Positions 43,532-52,551 of a stretch of DNA of 64,000 bases are shown in pieces. Numbering within the stretch: position 1 is the stretch's first letter; every line of letters begins with the position of its first letter. Position numbers and translations under genes: made by a program. Under the pieces are notes generated by a model. That model did no database searches, was not told the DNA's origin, and saw only the letters and a program-made list of their open reading frames with translations. The DNA is taken from assembly GCA_016787265.1 (NCBI GenBank), contig JAEUVF010000006.1, positions 1 through 64,000 on the forward strand, read 5' to 3'. This stretch comes from Flavipsychrobacter sp. (lineage in GTDB: Bacteria; Bacteroidota; Bacteroidia; Chitinophagales; Chitinophagaceae).

Positions 43532-45481
43532 TTAGTCCATTTCTGTTTCCATGGAAAGTATCTTTTCGAACAACGTTTCATATTCCTGGTTCAGTTCCTC
43601 CAGGCTTGAGCTATTTTTTTTATAAGCTAATTCCGCCGCCGCGAATTTTCCTTTATCGGAATACGTGGAAGGATCAGCCAGCGCGGCTTCCAGTTTTGTT
43701 TTTTCCTCCTTCAGTCGGGCGATCTTTTCCTCCAACTGGTTAAACTGCCGCTGTACTTTCTGTAATTCCTTCTTCTGTTCACGATTTAATACCGGCGTAG
43801 CAGGTTTGATTTCAATTACCTGCTGAACTACCGGAGCCGCCACTTCCTTCACTTCTTTTACTTCTTTCTGCTCCCGCTGTTTTGCCATACGTTCTTTCCA
43901 TTCTACCCATTCAGCATAGGTGCCTTTGAACTCCTTGATCTGGTGATCTTCAATTTCCCAGATTTTGTTGGCAGCTTTGGAAATGAAATAACGATCGTGA
44001 CTTACCAGGATAAAACTTCCTTCGTATTTGTTCAATGACTCCACCAGCAATTCCACAGAATGCATATCCAGGTGGTTGGTCGGTTCATCCAGCATCAGGA
44101 AATTTGCTTTGCTGACGATGGTTTTAGCCAGCGCCACTCTCGCTTTTTCTCCTCCGCTGAGTACGCGTATTTTTTTATCGGTATCATCACCACTGAATAA
44201 AAAACATCCCAGTAGTGTACGTAATTCCTGTTCTGTTTTCTGACTGCCACAGGTTTTCATTTCCTCCAGTAGGGTATTGTTGATATCCAATGCTTCCAGC
44301 TGGTGCTGGGCATAAAACGCTTCTTCAACATTATGTCCCCACTTGCGATCACCATCAAATTTTTCAATGCCTGCAATGATGCGTAAAAGGGTTGATTTTC
44401 CCTTACCATTGGCACCAATTAGTGCAATTTTATCACCCCGTTCAATTTCAGAAGAACTGTTTTCAACAATGATATTATCCCCGTAACGCTTAGTGATATT
44501 TTTAAGTTCTACCAGGATCTTGCCCGGCGTTTTGTCAATCCGGAAATTGATCTTGATATTGGGTCGTTCTATTTCAACTTCCTCAATGCGATCCAACTTA
44601 TCCAGTCGTTTCATGGCACTCTGGGCCTGGGCCGCTTTGGTAGCTTTGGCCCGGAAACGTTCGATGAATCGCTCCTGCTGTCGAATGTATTCCTGCTGGT
44701 TTTCAAATGCCCGCTGCTGCAATTCTACCCGCAGCGATTTTTCAGATTCGTAGAATTCGTAGTTGCCGGAATAGATATGCAGTTGCCGCTGGTACACTTC
44801 CACGATTTTGGTGACCATACGGTTGAGAAAAAACTTATCATGACTCACAATCACTACTGAACCTTTGTAATGCAACAGGTATTTTTCAAGCCATTCAATT
44901 GAAGGGAGATCGAGGTGGTTGGTTGGCTCATCCAGTAATAACAAATCAGGTTGTTGCAGAATCATCTTGGCCAACAATACCCGCATCCGCCAGCCTCCGC
45001 TGAATTCCTGATAAGGCCTATGCAGGTCTTCCTGCGCAAATCCCAACCCATGCAGCACTTCTTCGGTGCGATGATGAATATCATAGCCGCCGAGGGTTTC
45101 CAGTTCATGCAGTTTGTCTGAATACAGGTGGAGGGTTTTTTCATCCCCGGTTTTTTCCAGCTCTTTACCCAATTCTTCAATTTCTTTTTCCAGTTGCTGA
45201 ACCCGTTCAAAGGCAGTCAGTGCCACTTCCAGGATGGATTGAGTAGTTTCAAAACTGAGCAGATCCTGATGCAGGTAACCAATGGTGGTACCCCGGCTTT
45301 TCTCAACGGTTCCGGCGGAGGGTTGGTATTCCCCGACAATCAGTTTGAGCAGGGTTGATTTCCCTGTACCATTATAACCGATCAGGCCAATTCGCTCATT
45401 GGGCTGTATATGCCAGGTAGCTTCGGATACAATGACCCGCGCACCAAATTCAAACGTAACATTCTGTAATCCTACTAACAT
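43532..45481 (-). CDS. ABC-F family ATPase
   Basis: A 649-residue soluble protein with two ABC ATPase domains and no membrane segment. The first domain (about 1-250) has Walker A GYNGTGKST, signature FSGGWRMR and Walker B LLLLDEPTNHLD; the second (about 320-535) has GANGKGKST, LSGGEKARVALAK and LMLDEPTNHLD. An interdomain linker rich in Arg and Gln (about 250-300) and a C-terminal coiled coil (about 545-649) complete it, as in Uup-type ABC-F proteins that act on the ribosome. The start MLVGLQNVTFEFG matches the family N-terminus; 52 additional upstream codons are not family-like and overlap the divergent promoter region. Confidence 0.93.
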   Translation of the reverse strand: MLVGLQNVTFEFGARVIVSEATWHIQPNERIGLIGYNGTGKSTLLKLIVGEYQPSAGTVEKSRGTTIGYLHQDLLSFETTQSILEVALTAFERVQQLEKEIEELGKELEKTGDEKTLHLYSDKLHELETLGGYDIHHRTEEVLHGLGFAQEDLHRPYQEFSGGWRMRVLLAKMILQQPDLLLLDEPTNHLDLPSIEWLEKYLLHYKGSVVIVSHDKFFLNRMVTKIVEVYQRQLHIYSGNYEFYESEKSLRVELQQRAFENQQEYIRQQERFIERFRAKATKAAQAQSAMKRLDKLDRIEEVEIERPNIKINFRIDKTPGKILVELKNITKRYGDNIIVENSSSEIERGDKIALIGANGKGKSTLLRIIAGIEKFDGDRKWGHNVEEAFYAQHQLEALDINNTLLEEMKTCGSQKTEQELRTLLGCFLFSGDDTDKKIRVLSGGEKARVALAKTIVSKANFLMLDEPTNHLDMHSVELLVESLNKYEGSFILVSHDRYFISKAANKIWEIEDHQIKEFKGTYAEWVEWKERMAKQREQKEVKEVKEVAAPVVQQVIEIKPATPVLNREQKKELQKVQRQFNQLEEKIARLKEEKTKLEAALADPSTYSDKGKFAAAELAYKKNSSSLEELNQEYETLFEKILSMETEMD

Positions 45482-45487
45482 GGGCCG

Positions 45488-45495
45488 CAAAGTTA
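45488..45495 (-). promoter_or_regulatory. candidate -7 box of the ABC-F gene
   Basis: On the minus strand this is TAACTTTG (TAnnTTTG). It ends only six bases before the ATG at 45481, so the transcript would begin at or next to the start codon. No clear -33 element is seen. Confidence 0.45.
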
Positions 45496-45571
45496 AAATA
45501 AATGCGCTTTCCCGGTGAAAATATGAACCATGTATCCGGGTTTTTGTTGAACAGCTGGTAGTTTTACAATC

Positions 45572-47929
45572 ATGAACCGATTTATCCTCATTTTTTTTCT
45601 GCTCTCCGCCGGTTTCGGCACCCTCCGCGCCCAGCAAAAATTTACGATTAGCGGCTATGTAAAAGATGCACTCTCCGGTGAAAACCTGATCGGAGCTACC
45701 ATTGCCATAAATGGACAGGGCAAAGGTGTTAACAGCAACGCATATGGTTTTTTCTCCATCACTTTAGCCCCCGGGAACTACCAGGTTAGTATTTCCTACA
45801 CTGGGTATGAAACGCAGACCAGCAGTGTTCAACTTGAAAAGGATCTTAGCATGACCATTAATTTATCTCCCAGGATCGTTGCCAGTGAAGAAGTGATCGT
45901 ATATGCCAAACGCAAAGATGGGAATGTACGTGATGCCCAGATGGGTAAGGTGGACCTGAGTATCAGCCAGATCAAATCCCTGCCTGCTATTTTCGGCGAA
46001 GTGGATGTGCTGAAAACCCTGCAATTGTTGCCAGGTGTTCGCAACGCGGGTGAAGGCAATGCCGGGTTTTATGTGAGGGGAGGAGGGCCTGATCAGAACC
46101 TGGTGTTACTGGATGATGCAGTTGTATATAATTCTGGTCATTTATTCGGATTCTTTTCCATTTTCAATTCAGATGCCATCAAAAATGTGAGCCTGATTAA
46201 GGGAGGGATGCCAGCCCAATATGGAGGAAGACTCTCCTCTGTGCTCGATATCGCCATGAAAGATGGTAATATGAAGAAGATGGAAGTAGAAGGAGGAATC
46301 GGTGCTATTGCTTCCAGGTTAAACATTCAGGGACCCATAAAAAAAGACAAAGCTTCTTTCATCATCTCTGCCCGCAGAACCTATATTGATGCCCTGGTGA
46401 AACCCTTTGTCAAAAAAGAAAGTGCTTTTTATGGATCTGGTTATTATTTCTATGACCTCAATACCAAAGTGAATTACAAGTTTTCGGATAAAGACCGGAT
46501 TTTCCTTAGCGGTTATTTTGGCAGGGATGTGTTCACGTTCAATAACAGTCAGCGTTCCTTCAGAGCCAATATTCCCTGGGGAAATGCTACAGCTACCCTT
46601 CGCTGGAACCATCTCTTTCACAGAAAATTATTCTCTAATACAACACTTGTTTTTAATGATTATAATTTTGCTTTTAATGGAACCCAGAATAATCTGACGT
46701 TTAATGTTCAGTCGGGGATCCGCGATCTTACAGCCAAATTCGACATGGATTACTATCCCGGATCACAACATAAGTTGAAATTCGGAGTTCAATTCACACA
46801 TCATACATTTAAACCTAACCTGGTATCGGGCCGTTCTGATTCCATTGATTTTTCCCCCAATAATGCCCAACGTAAATTTGCACGTGAAACTGCTATTTAT
46901 ATTCAGGACGATTGGGATCTTACAGAAAAGTTCCGTATCAGCGCGGGACTTCGTTACAGCAATTTCACACAGGTTGGCGCATATACAAGATATGAGCGCG
47001 ATGACAATGGCAATAAAACAGACAGTGTAATATATGGAAAAGGTGATCGGGTGCAGAATTATGGAGGATTCGAACCGAGGTTAACCATGCGTTACAGTAT
47101 TAACGATGCCAGCTCAGTGAAAACATCCGTGTCCAGGAATTACCAGTATATTCATCTTGTTACCAATGCAGGAAATACATTGCCTACGGACCTTTGGGTG
47201 CCTAGTACCCTTTTTGTACGGCCACAACTAAGCTGGCAATATGCAGCAGGTTATTTCCGAAACTTCAAGAATAATACTTTCGAAACATCCGTAGAGGTTT
47301 ACTACAAACAGATGGAAAACCAGATCGAATACCGGGAGGGATATACTCCATCCCTGGCAGACCCGGAAGAAGAATTTGTTTTTGGTGATGGCTGGAGTTA
47401 TGGTGCAGAATTTTTTGTTCGAAAAAATACCGGCAGGATGACAGGATGGCTTGGATATACACTTAGTTGGACCTACCGGAAATTCCCGGATCTGAATGAT
47501 GGACTTAAATACCCTGCACGTTACGACAGGCGCCATGATCTTTCCGCCGTAGCCTCCTATGAGCTGAATAAAAAATGGAAATTATCTGCTGTATTTGTTT
47601 ACGGTACCGGTAATGCCACCACACTTCCTGAACGTTTTTACCTGGTGAATGGTGTACTAACGCAGGAGTATAGCCGAATTAATCATTATCGCTTACCTGC
47701 CTATCACCGACTGGATTTTTCTGCCACCTATACGCCATCACCCAAAAAGCCACGTCGCATCAAAGGGCATTGGGTTTTCAGTATTTACAATGTATACAGT
47801 CGCCTTAACCCTTATTTCCTTTATTTCGATCAGACCGGTTCCGCGCTGGATGGCACGCTGAAAGTTGATGCCCGTCAGGTAAGTCTGTTCCCGATTATTC
47901 CTAGTGCAACCTGGAATTTCAAATTGTAA
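45572..47929 (+). CDS. TonB-dependent receptor
   Basis: A 785-residue outer membrane receptor with a signal peptide ending near LRAQ, a carboxypeptidase-regulatory-like domain (about 22-110), a plug domain (about 120-230, including GEGNAGFYVRGGGPDQNLVLLD in part) and a barrel to the C-terminal aromatic-rich strand. It is shorter than SusC proteins and has no SusD partner, so it belongs to the wider TonB-receptor group with an unknown ligand, perhaps a metal chelate, vitamin or peptide. It is divergent from the ABC-F gene, with 90 bp between starts, and is followed by a decayed AI-2E-type remnant. Confidence 0.92.
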   Translation: MNRFILIFFLLSAGFGTLRAQQKFTISGYVKDALSGENLIGATIAINGQGKGVNSNAYGFFSITLAPGNYQVSISYTGYETQTSSVQLEKDLSMTINLSPRIVASEEVIVYAKRKDGNVRDAQMGKVDLSISQIKSLPAIFGEVDVLKTLQLLPGVRNAGEGNAGFYVRGGGPDQNLVLLDDAVVYNSGHLFGFFSIFNSDAIKNVSLIKGGMPAQYGGRLSSVLDIAMKDGNMKKMEVEGGIGAIASRLNIQGPIKKDKASFIISARRTYIDALVKPFVKKESAFYGSGYYFYDLNTKVNYKFSDKDRIFLSGYFGRDVFTFNNSQRSFRANIPWGNATATLRWNHLFHRKLFSNTTLVFNDYNFAFNGTQNNLTFNVQSGIRDLTAKFDMDYYPGSQHKLKFGVQFTHHTFKPNLVSGRSDSIDFSPNNAQRKFARETAIYIQDDWDLTEKFRISAGLRYSNFTQVGAYTRYERDDNGNKTDSVIYGKGDRVQNYGGFEPRLTMRYSINDASSVKTSVSRNYQYIHLVTNAGNTLPTDLWVPSTLFVRPQLSWQYAAGYFRNFKNNTFETSVEVYYKQMENQIEYREGYTPSLADPEEEFVFGDGWSYGAEFFVRKNTGRMTGWLGYTLSWTYRKFPDLNDGLKYPARYDRRHDLSAVASYELNKKWKLSAVFVYGTGNATTLPERFYLVNGVLTQEYSRINHYRLPAYHRLDFSATYTPSPKKPRRIKGHWVFSIYNVYSRLNPYFLYFDQTGSALDGTLKVDARQVSLFPIIPSATWNFKL

Positions 47930-47973
47930 TGGGGAAAATTATTCCGGATACCAATCAGTACACCCCGGCATAA

Positions 47974-48201
47974 TTTTTTTGCGCGATTGCTAAGTACGAA
48001 GCCCAGGCCTTCAATTTTCACGCTTTTTCCATCCCGATTACTGAGAGCTATTTTATTACTCCTAATATTGACAAGAAATTGGTTGAATTACCTCCTGCCC
48101 TGGCACTGTTCTGGCAGGTATTAATGGGAATTCTGGCTGGTGCAATTGGGTTGTTGCTGGCAAGCCTGATTCTCGCGGCTTTACTAATCATTATTCAGTA
48201 A
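47974..48201 (+). pseudogene. remnant of an AI-2E family transporter (C-terminal end)
   Basis: The stretch downstream of the TonB receptor reads open for about 75 codons and ends at TAA 48199-48201. It has no start codon near its 5' end, and an in-frame TAA lies at 47971-47973. The translation has ITPNIDKKLVELPPALALF, then GILAGAIGLLLASLILAA, which is the typical C-terminal end of AI-2E/PerM-type permeases (xxPxIxxKxVxLPPAL, then a glycine-rich last helix). About 250-300 residues of the normal protein are missing, so this is a decayed fragment. The 358-bp space between the receptor and the RND operon holds this remnant and a terminator only. Confidence 0.7.
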
Positions 48202-48248
48202 ACGTATATCCGTAAAATAGAGTACACTTCGAACAGCAGAGATAAAGA

Positions 48249-48275
48249 AGAAGCAGCCGAATAGCGACTGCTTCT
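48249..48275 (-). terminator. terminator of the RND efflux operon
   Basis: AGAAGCAG and CTGCTTCT form a perfect 8-bp stem with an 11-nt loop, followed on the minus strand by a T-rich stretch (TCTTTATC). It lies just after the RND transporter gene. Confidence 0.7.
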
Positions 48276-48287
48276 CTTTTTCATTCA

Positions 48288-51200
48288 TCAAACCACATGC
48301 GTGGGTGTAAATCCATCCTGCGTGGGAGAGGGTGTATACTCTTCCACGATCAGCTCATCTATTGTTTTTTGTCCTTTCTTTTTATTCTTTGCTTTTTCCA
48401 GCCAGCCATCAAATATGGCGTAGATCACTGGTACAATTACCAGGGTAAGGAACAGTGAGCTTATCAATCCTCCAATGATTACCCAGGCCAGACCGTTTTT
48501 CCATTCCGCACCAGGCCCCGATGCAATTGCAATTGGTAACATACCAAATACCATCGCGATGGTAGTCATCAGAATCGGACGTAATCTCGCATGGTTGGCC
48601 TGCACCAGTGCCTGGAAAGTTGATTCGCCTTCCGCTTTCCGGTGATTCGCAAAATCCACAATCATGATGGCGTTCTTTGCTACCAATCCAATTAACATGA
48701 TGATACCCAGAATGGTAAAGATGTTTAATGAATTGTTGGTCAGTCCTAATGCCAGGAAAGCTCCGATAAAGGACAGGGGCACGGAGAATAATACCACAAA
48801 TGGATATACAAAACTATCATACAGGCTCACCATCACCAGGTATACCAGCAGAATAGCTGCAAGCAGGGCAATTCCCAATGTGCCGAATCCTTCACTCTGG
48901 TTTTCCATGTCACCACCCCATAGGTAGTTCACACCCGTAGGCTTACGCAATTGGGTAAATGCCTGCTCCCATTCAGCCGCAATCGTACCGGTAGGGCGCC
49001 CAACACTTTGTCCCTGTACGGTTACAGAGGGGCTCTTATCCCTTCTTTCCAACTGGCTTGGTCCGGATGTTTCCCGTACGGTTGCAAACTGAGATAGTTT
49101 AACTGTCTGTCCCATATTGTTCACAAACTCAAGATTGCTTACATCCTGCATATTCGAACGGGAAAAACTGCCGTAACGGATATTAATATCGTACTCATAT
49201 TCTCCTGCACGAAACTTTCCATCTGTATTGCCGTTGAAGGCAGTTTGCATGGTCAGTCCTACCGTTTGCATATTCAATCCAAGTGCTGCCATTTTATCAC
49301 GATCTACCTGGACATTGATCTCCGGGTTACCTGATTCCACGGTTAATTTGGTCTCAGTTGCTCCAGGGATTTTTTTCAATAATGCATGTGCTTCATTGGC
49401 AAAGGCCAGTGCACTGTCCAAATCCGAAGCAGTTACCACCAATGCAAGTGGTGCCAGGTCTGCTGTACCCAACATACCGATAGGCGTAGTTTTGATCTTG
49501 GCACCCACCAGTACATTTTCCAGTTCCCTTTTGATCTTCGCGGCATATACATAGCTATCATCCTTGCGAAGTTCTTTCGATACCAGTTTAACTTTGATCT
49601 CTGATTTATACGCAGTGCTCTGGGATGCTCCCAGTCCTTCACTGGTTTGACCAACAGTAGTGATCAGATCTACGATTTCAATTTTCTGCTGTAAGTATTT
49701 CTCTGCTTTTTGTGTCAGCTGATTGGTTTGTTCAATTGCTGCATCCTTGGGTAATTCAAGCTGCACCAGGAATTCCCCGCGATCACTTTTTGAAAAGAAT
49801 TCAGAACCCACATAACCCGCTCCAACGATATAAAAAGAGGAAAGGAACATCACCAATACCACTCCCAGGGTTATGCGCTTATGGCGCAGGCTCCATGTCA
49901 GGATTCCACTGATCCAGTGCGTAAATCTGTCAAGTCCTTTTTCAAAACCCAGGATGATTCGTCCAAAGATGGTTTTGCCTGTTAAGTGTTCAAGTTTACC
50001 AAACCGGGAGGATAACCAGGGTACAATGGTAAAGGAAGAGAGCAGTGATAATAGGGTAGAAATAATTACGGTTACACAGAACTGTTTGATGATATTGGAT
50101 ACTAGTCCGGTACTCAGTGCAATCGGGAGGAATACCACCACAATTACGAGTGTAATGGCCGTAACAGTAAAGCCAATTTCCTTGGTTCCATCCATAGCGG
50201 CACGCACCCGGTTTTTACCCATCTCCATATGGCGATAGATATTTTCCAGTACAACGATTGCATCATCCACGAGGATACCAACAACCAGTGAAAGACCAAG
50301 CAAACTCATCAGGTTCAGTGTGTAGTCAAACAGCGCCATACCAATAAAGGTCGCAATCAGGGATGCCGGGATGGACACCATCACAATCACCGCATTCCGC
50401 AAACTGTGCAGGAAGAATAACATTACGAAAGCAACCAGCACAACTGCCAACAGGAGGTCATGTACAACTGAATCAGCTGCTTCCAATGTGAAGACAGTAC
50501 TGTCATTCGCGATATTCAGTTTCAGTTCATTGGCACTGTAATCCTGTTCCAGTCGTTGGATCTGTTTCTGCACTTCTTCACTCACTGCCACGGCATTGGC
50601 ATCCGATTGTTTGATGATCTGAATAGTAATGGCATTCTGCTGATTTACCCGCGCGATTTTCTCCACTTCCTTTTGACTGTCCTGCACATCTGCAACATCA
50701 CCTAGCCGAACCTGGATTCCATTACTGGAAACAATTACCAGGTTGCGTAACTCTTCTACAGTTTTATATTTACCAGCCAGACGAACCAGGATACTTTGTT
50801 CTCTCGTTTGTACATTACCGGTAGGGAAATCGAGGTTGGAACTCAGGATGGCCTGCTGAACCTGTGGAACAGATAAGCCGAATCCTTTAATTTTTTGTGG
50901 ATCAAGGCTCACCTGGATCTCGCGCTCCTGTCCACCTACCAGGTTCACTTGCGCCACACCGTTAACCCTTGATAAAACCGGACTGATCCGTTTATCTACC
51001 AGGTCATAGAACTGGGCTTCTTCCAGTTTGGCGGATGCTGCCAGGGTCATAATAGGCAGATCGCTCAACGAGAATTTATTCAGAGATGGAGGGTCAACAT
51101 CATCCGGCAGATCTTTTAGTACTGCATTGATTTTGCGCTGTGCATCATTCAATGCATAGTCGGCATCTGCCGTACTGTTTAGCGTAATCGTAACCAGAGA

Positions 51201-51464
51201 TACATTCTCTAGCGATTTGGATTCCAGTTTTTTGATATTCTCCAAAGAGGCAACCGCGTCCTCAATTTTTTTAGTCACGGTATTCTCCACTTCACTTGGA
51301 GAAGCCCCGGGATAAATGGTGGAAACCGTGATCGCGTTGGTTTCAAATTTCGGGATCAGCTCATAACCCAGTTGGGTATAGCTGAACAGACCACCCAGGG
51401 TCAGGATCGTAAACAATACGATCACTAATGAGGGTCTTTTTATCGATAATTCTGCAATTTTCAT
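48288..51464 (-). CDS. RND-type multidrug efflux transporter, inner membrane pump
   Basis: A 1058-residue proton-driven trimeric pump of the HAE1/AcrB-like group that exports toxic compounds through a periplasmic adaptor and TolC-type channel. There are twelve membrane helices in two sets, with two large periplasmic loops. The TM4 proton relay pair is in GILVDDAIVVLENIYRHM, and the first porter motif is IYPGASPSEVE near residue 50. Both repeats are complete. It is the last gene of the tetR-tolC-mfp-rnd operon, 12 bp after the adaptor gene. Substrates cannot be read from the sequence. Confidence 0.95.
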   Translation of the reverse strand: MKIAELSIKRPSLVIVLFTILTLGGLFSYTQLGYELIPKFETNAITVSTIYPGASPSEVENTVTKKIEDAVASLENIKKLESKSLENVSLVTITLNSTADADYALNDAQRKINAVLKDLPDDVDPPSLNKFSLSDLPIMTLAASAKLEEAQFYDLVDKRISPVLSRVNGVAQVNLVGGQEREIQVSLDPQKIKGFGLSVPQVQQAILSSNLDFPTGNVQTREQSILVRLAGKYKTVEELRNLVIVSSNGIQVRLGDVADVQDSQKEVEKIARVNQQNAITIQIIKQSDANAVAVSEEVQKQIQRLEQDYSANELKLNIANDSTVFTLEAADSVVHDLLLAVVLVAFVMLFFLHSLRNAVIVMVSIPASLIATFIGMALFDYTLNLMSLLGLSLVVGILVDDAIVVLENIYRHMEMGKNRVRAAMDGTKEIGFTVTAITLVIVVVFLPIALSTGLVSNIIKQFCVTVIISTLLSLLSSFTIVPWLSSRFGKLEHLTGKTIFGRIILGFEKGLDRFTHWISGILTWSLRHKRITLGVVLVMFLSSFYIVGAGYVGSEFFSKSDRGEFLVQLELPKDAAIEQTNQLTQKAEKYLQQKIEIVDLITTVGQTSEGLGASQSTAYKSEIKVKLVSKELRKDDSYVYAAKIKRELENVLVGAKIKTTPIGMLGTADLAPLALVVTASDLDSALAFANEAHALLKKIPGATETKLTVESGNPEINVQVDRDKMAALGLNMQTVGLTMQTAFNGNTDGKFRAGEYEYDINIRYGSFSRSNMQDVSNLEFVNNMGQTVKLSQFATVRETSGPSQLERRDKSPSVTVQGQSVGRPTGTIAAEWEQAFTQLRKPTGVNYLWGGDMENQSEGFGTLGIALLAAILLVYLVMVSLYDSFVYPFVVLFSVPLSFIGAFLALGLTNNSLNIFTILGIIMLIGLVAKNAIMIVDFANHRKAEGESTFQALVQANHARLRPILMTTIAMVFGMLPIAIASGPGAEWKNGLAWVIIGGLISSLFLTLVIVPVIYAIFDGWLEKAKNKKKGQKTIDELIVEEYTPSPTQDGFTPTHVV

Positions 51465-51476
51465 GTTCCTTCTTTT

Positions 51477-52544
51477 TTACGGAATAATGGATACTTCGGT
51501 TCCGTTGGTTAAGTTGATTTGTCCGCTTGTAATTACCAGGTCACCTTCCTGAAGGCCATCCAGAATTTCAACCTGGTTATCCAACACCCGACCGCTGGTC
51601 AGTTTTACCAGGGTAGCTTTATTATTACGTACTACAAATACCTCATTGCTGTTCACACTGCCTACGAATGCGGAACGGGGAATCAACAATACCGGCTTTT
51701 GTTGCTCAAAATCAAATTCAGCTGTGCCGAACATGCCGGCTTTAATCAGGTTGCCAGGATTGGCACCCAGGTCAATCTCAACGGGGAAATTCAGTGCCTG
51801 GTCGGCTTTGGCCGCGATAAATGAAATCTTTCCGGTGAAGTTTTTATCAGGGAATACACTAACGGTGATCTTCACCTGCTTACCCACCTTTAGCTGTGCT
51901 ACCTGTGCTTCATTTACATGCACTTTTAATTTCAGCTTTGAAATATTTACAATATCAAACAGGGGTGTTCCCGGTGATACAACAGATCCGGGCTCGATTT
52001 TACGTGCATTAATAAGCCCATCAATGGTAGCACGGATAGTAGCGTCACCCAGGTTGATACCAGCCTGCTGCAATCTTGATTTGGCATTGGCCAGGTTCAA
52101 CCGGGCCTGATCGAGTTGTTGCTGTGTAACACCACCAGTTCGGAAGGCATTTTCATATCGCTGCAAATCGGTTTCCGCAGTTTTATAATTGGCTTCCGCA
52201 GTTTGCAGGTCTACATTTAACTGGTCAACACGAATGGTTGCAAGCACCTGGCCCTTTCTAACATAATCGCCCTCTTTCACCAGTACATTCACAACTCTTC
52301 CAGGCTTCTCTGCCGAAAATGATAATTCCTGGAAGGGTTCAAAGTTTCCATTCGCAGTAAGGGCAATCGCCGGATTGGAAAATTGAACGGTGTCCACTCT
52401 TACAGTAACAGAGGCGTTGGTGGCTGCAACAATCGCAGTTTTTTCAGTTGCTTCAGCTTTATTTTTTTTAAGAACAGTTACGATGGCATATAAGGAAGCG
52501 CCAATGATCAACACAGTCAGCAGTATTTTGCTATACTTTTTCAT
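51477..52544 (-). CDS. RND periplasmic adaptor (membrane fusion protein)
   Basis: A 355-residue HlyD/AcrA-type adaptor that links the pump to the outer membrane channel. It has an N-terminal membrane anchor or signal (about 5-28), a lipoyl-like domain interrupted by a short alpha-helical hairpin (about 65-185, with VKEGDYVRKGQVLATI), a beta-barrel domain (about 215-290) and a membrane-proximal domain with LQEGDLVITSGQ. No lipobox Cys is present, so it is anchored by the helix. It lies between the tolC-type gene (7-bp gap) and the pump gene. Confidence 0.94.
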   Translation of the reverse strand: MKKYSKILLTVLIIGASLYAIVTVLKKNKAEATEKTAIVAATNASVTVRVDTVQFSNPAIALTANGNFEPFQELSFSAEKPGRVVNVLVKEGDYVRKGQVLATIRVDQLNVDLQTAEANYKTAETDLQRYENAFRTGGVTQQQLDQARLNLANAKSRLQQAGINLGDATIRATIDGLINARKIEPGSVVSPGTPLFDIVNISKLKLKVHVNEAQVAQLKVGKQVKITVSVFPDKNFTGKISFIAAKADQALNFPVEIDLGANPGNLIKAGMFGTAEFDFEQQKPVLLIPRSAFVGSVNSNEVFVVRNNKATLVKLTSGRVLDNQVEILDGLQEGDLVITSGQINLTNGTEVSIIP

Positions 52545-52551
52545 ATACGAT

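Noticed and set aside
45482..45637. 52-codon N-terminal extension of the ABC-F protein
   Set aside because: The extension is not family-like, overlaps the divergent promoter region and the start of the TonB receptor gene, and the internal ATG matches the usual ABC-F N-terminus.
47929..47973. Short frame starting at the TonB receptor stop (TAATG) as the start of the AI-2E gene
   Set aside because: It ends at TAA after 14 codons and has no similarity to an AI-2E N-terminus, so it does not rescue the fragment as a gene.
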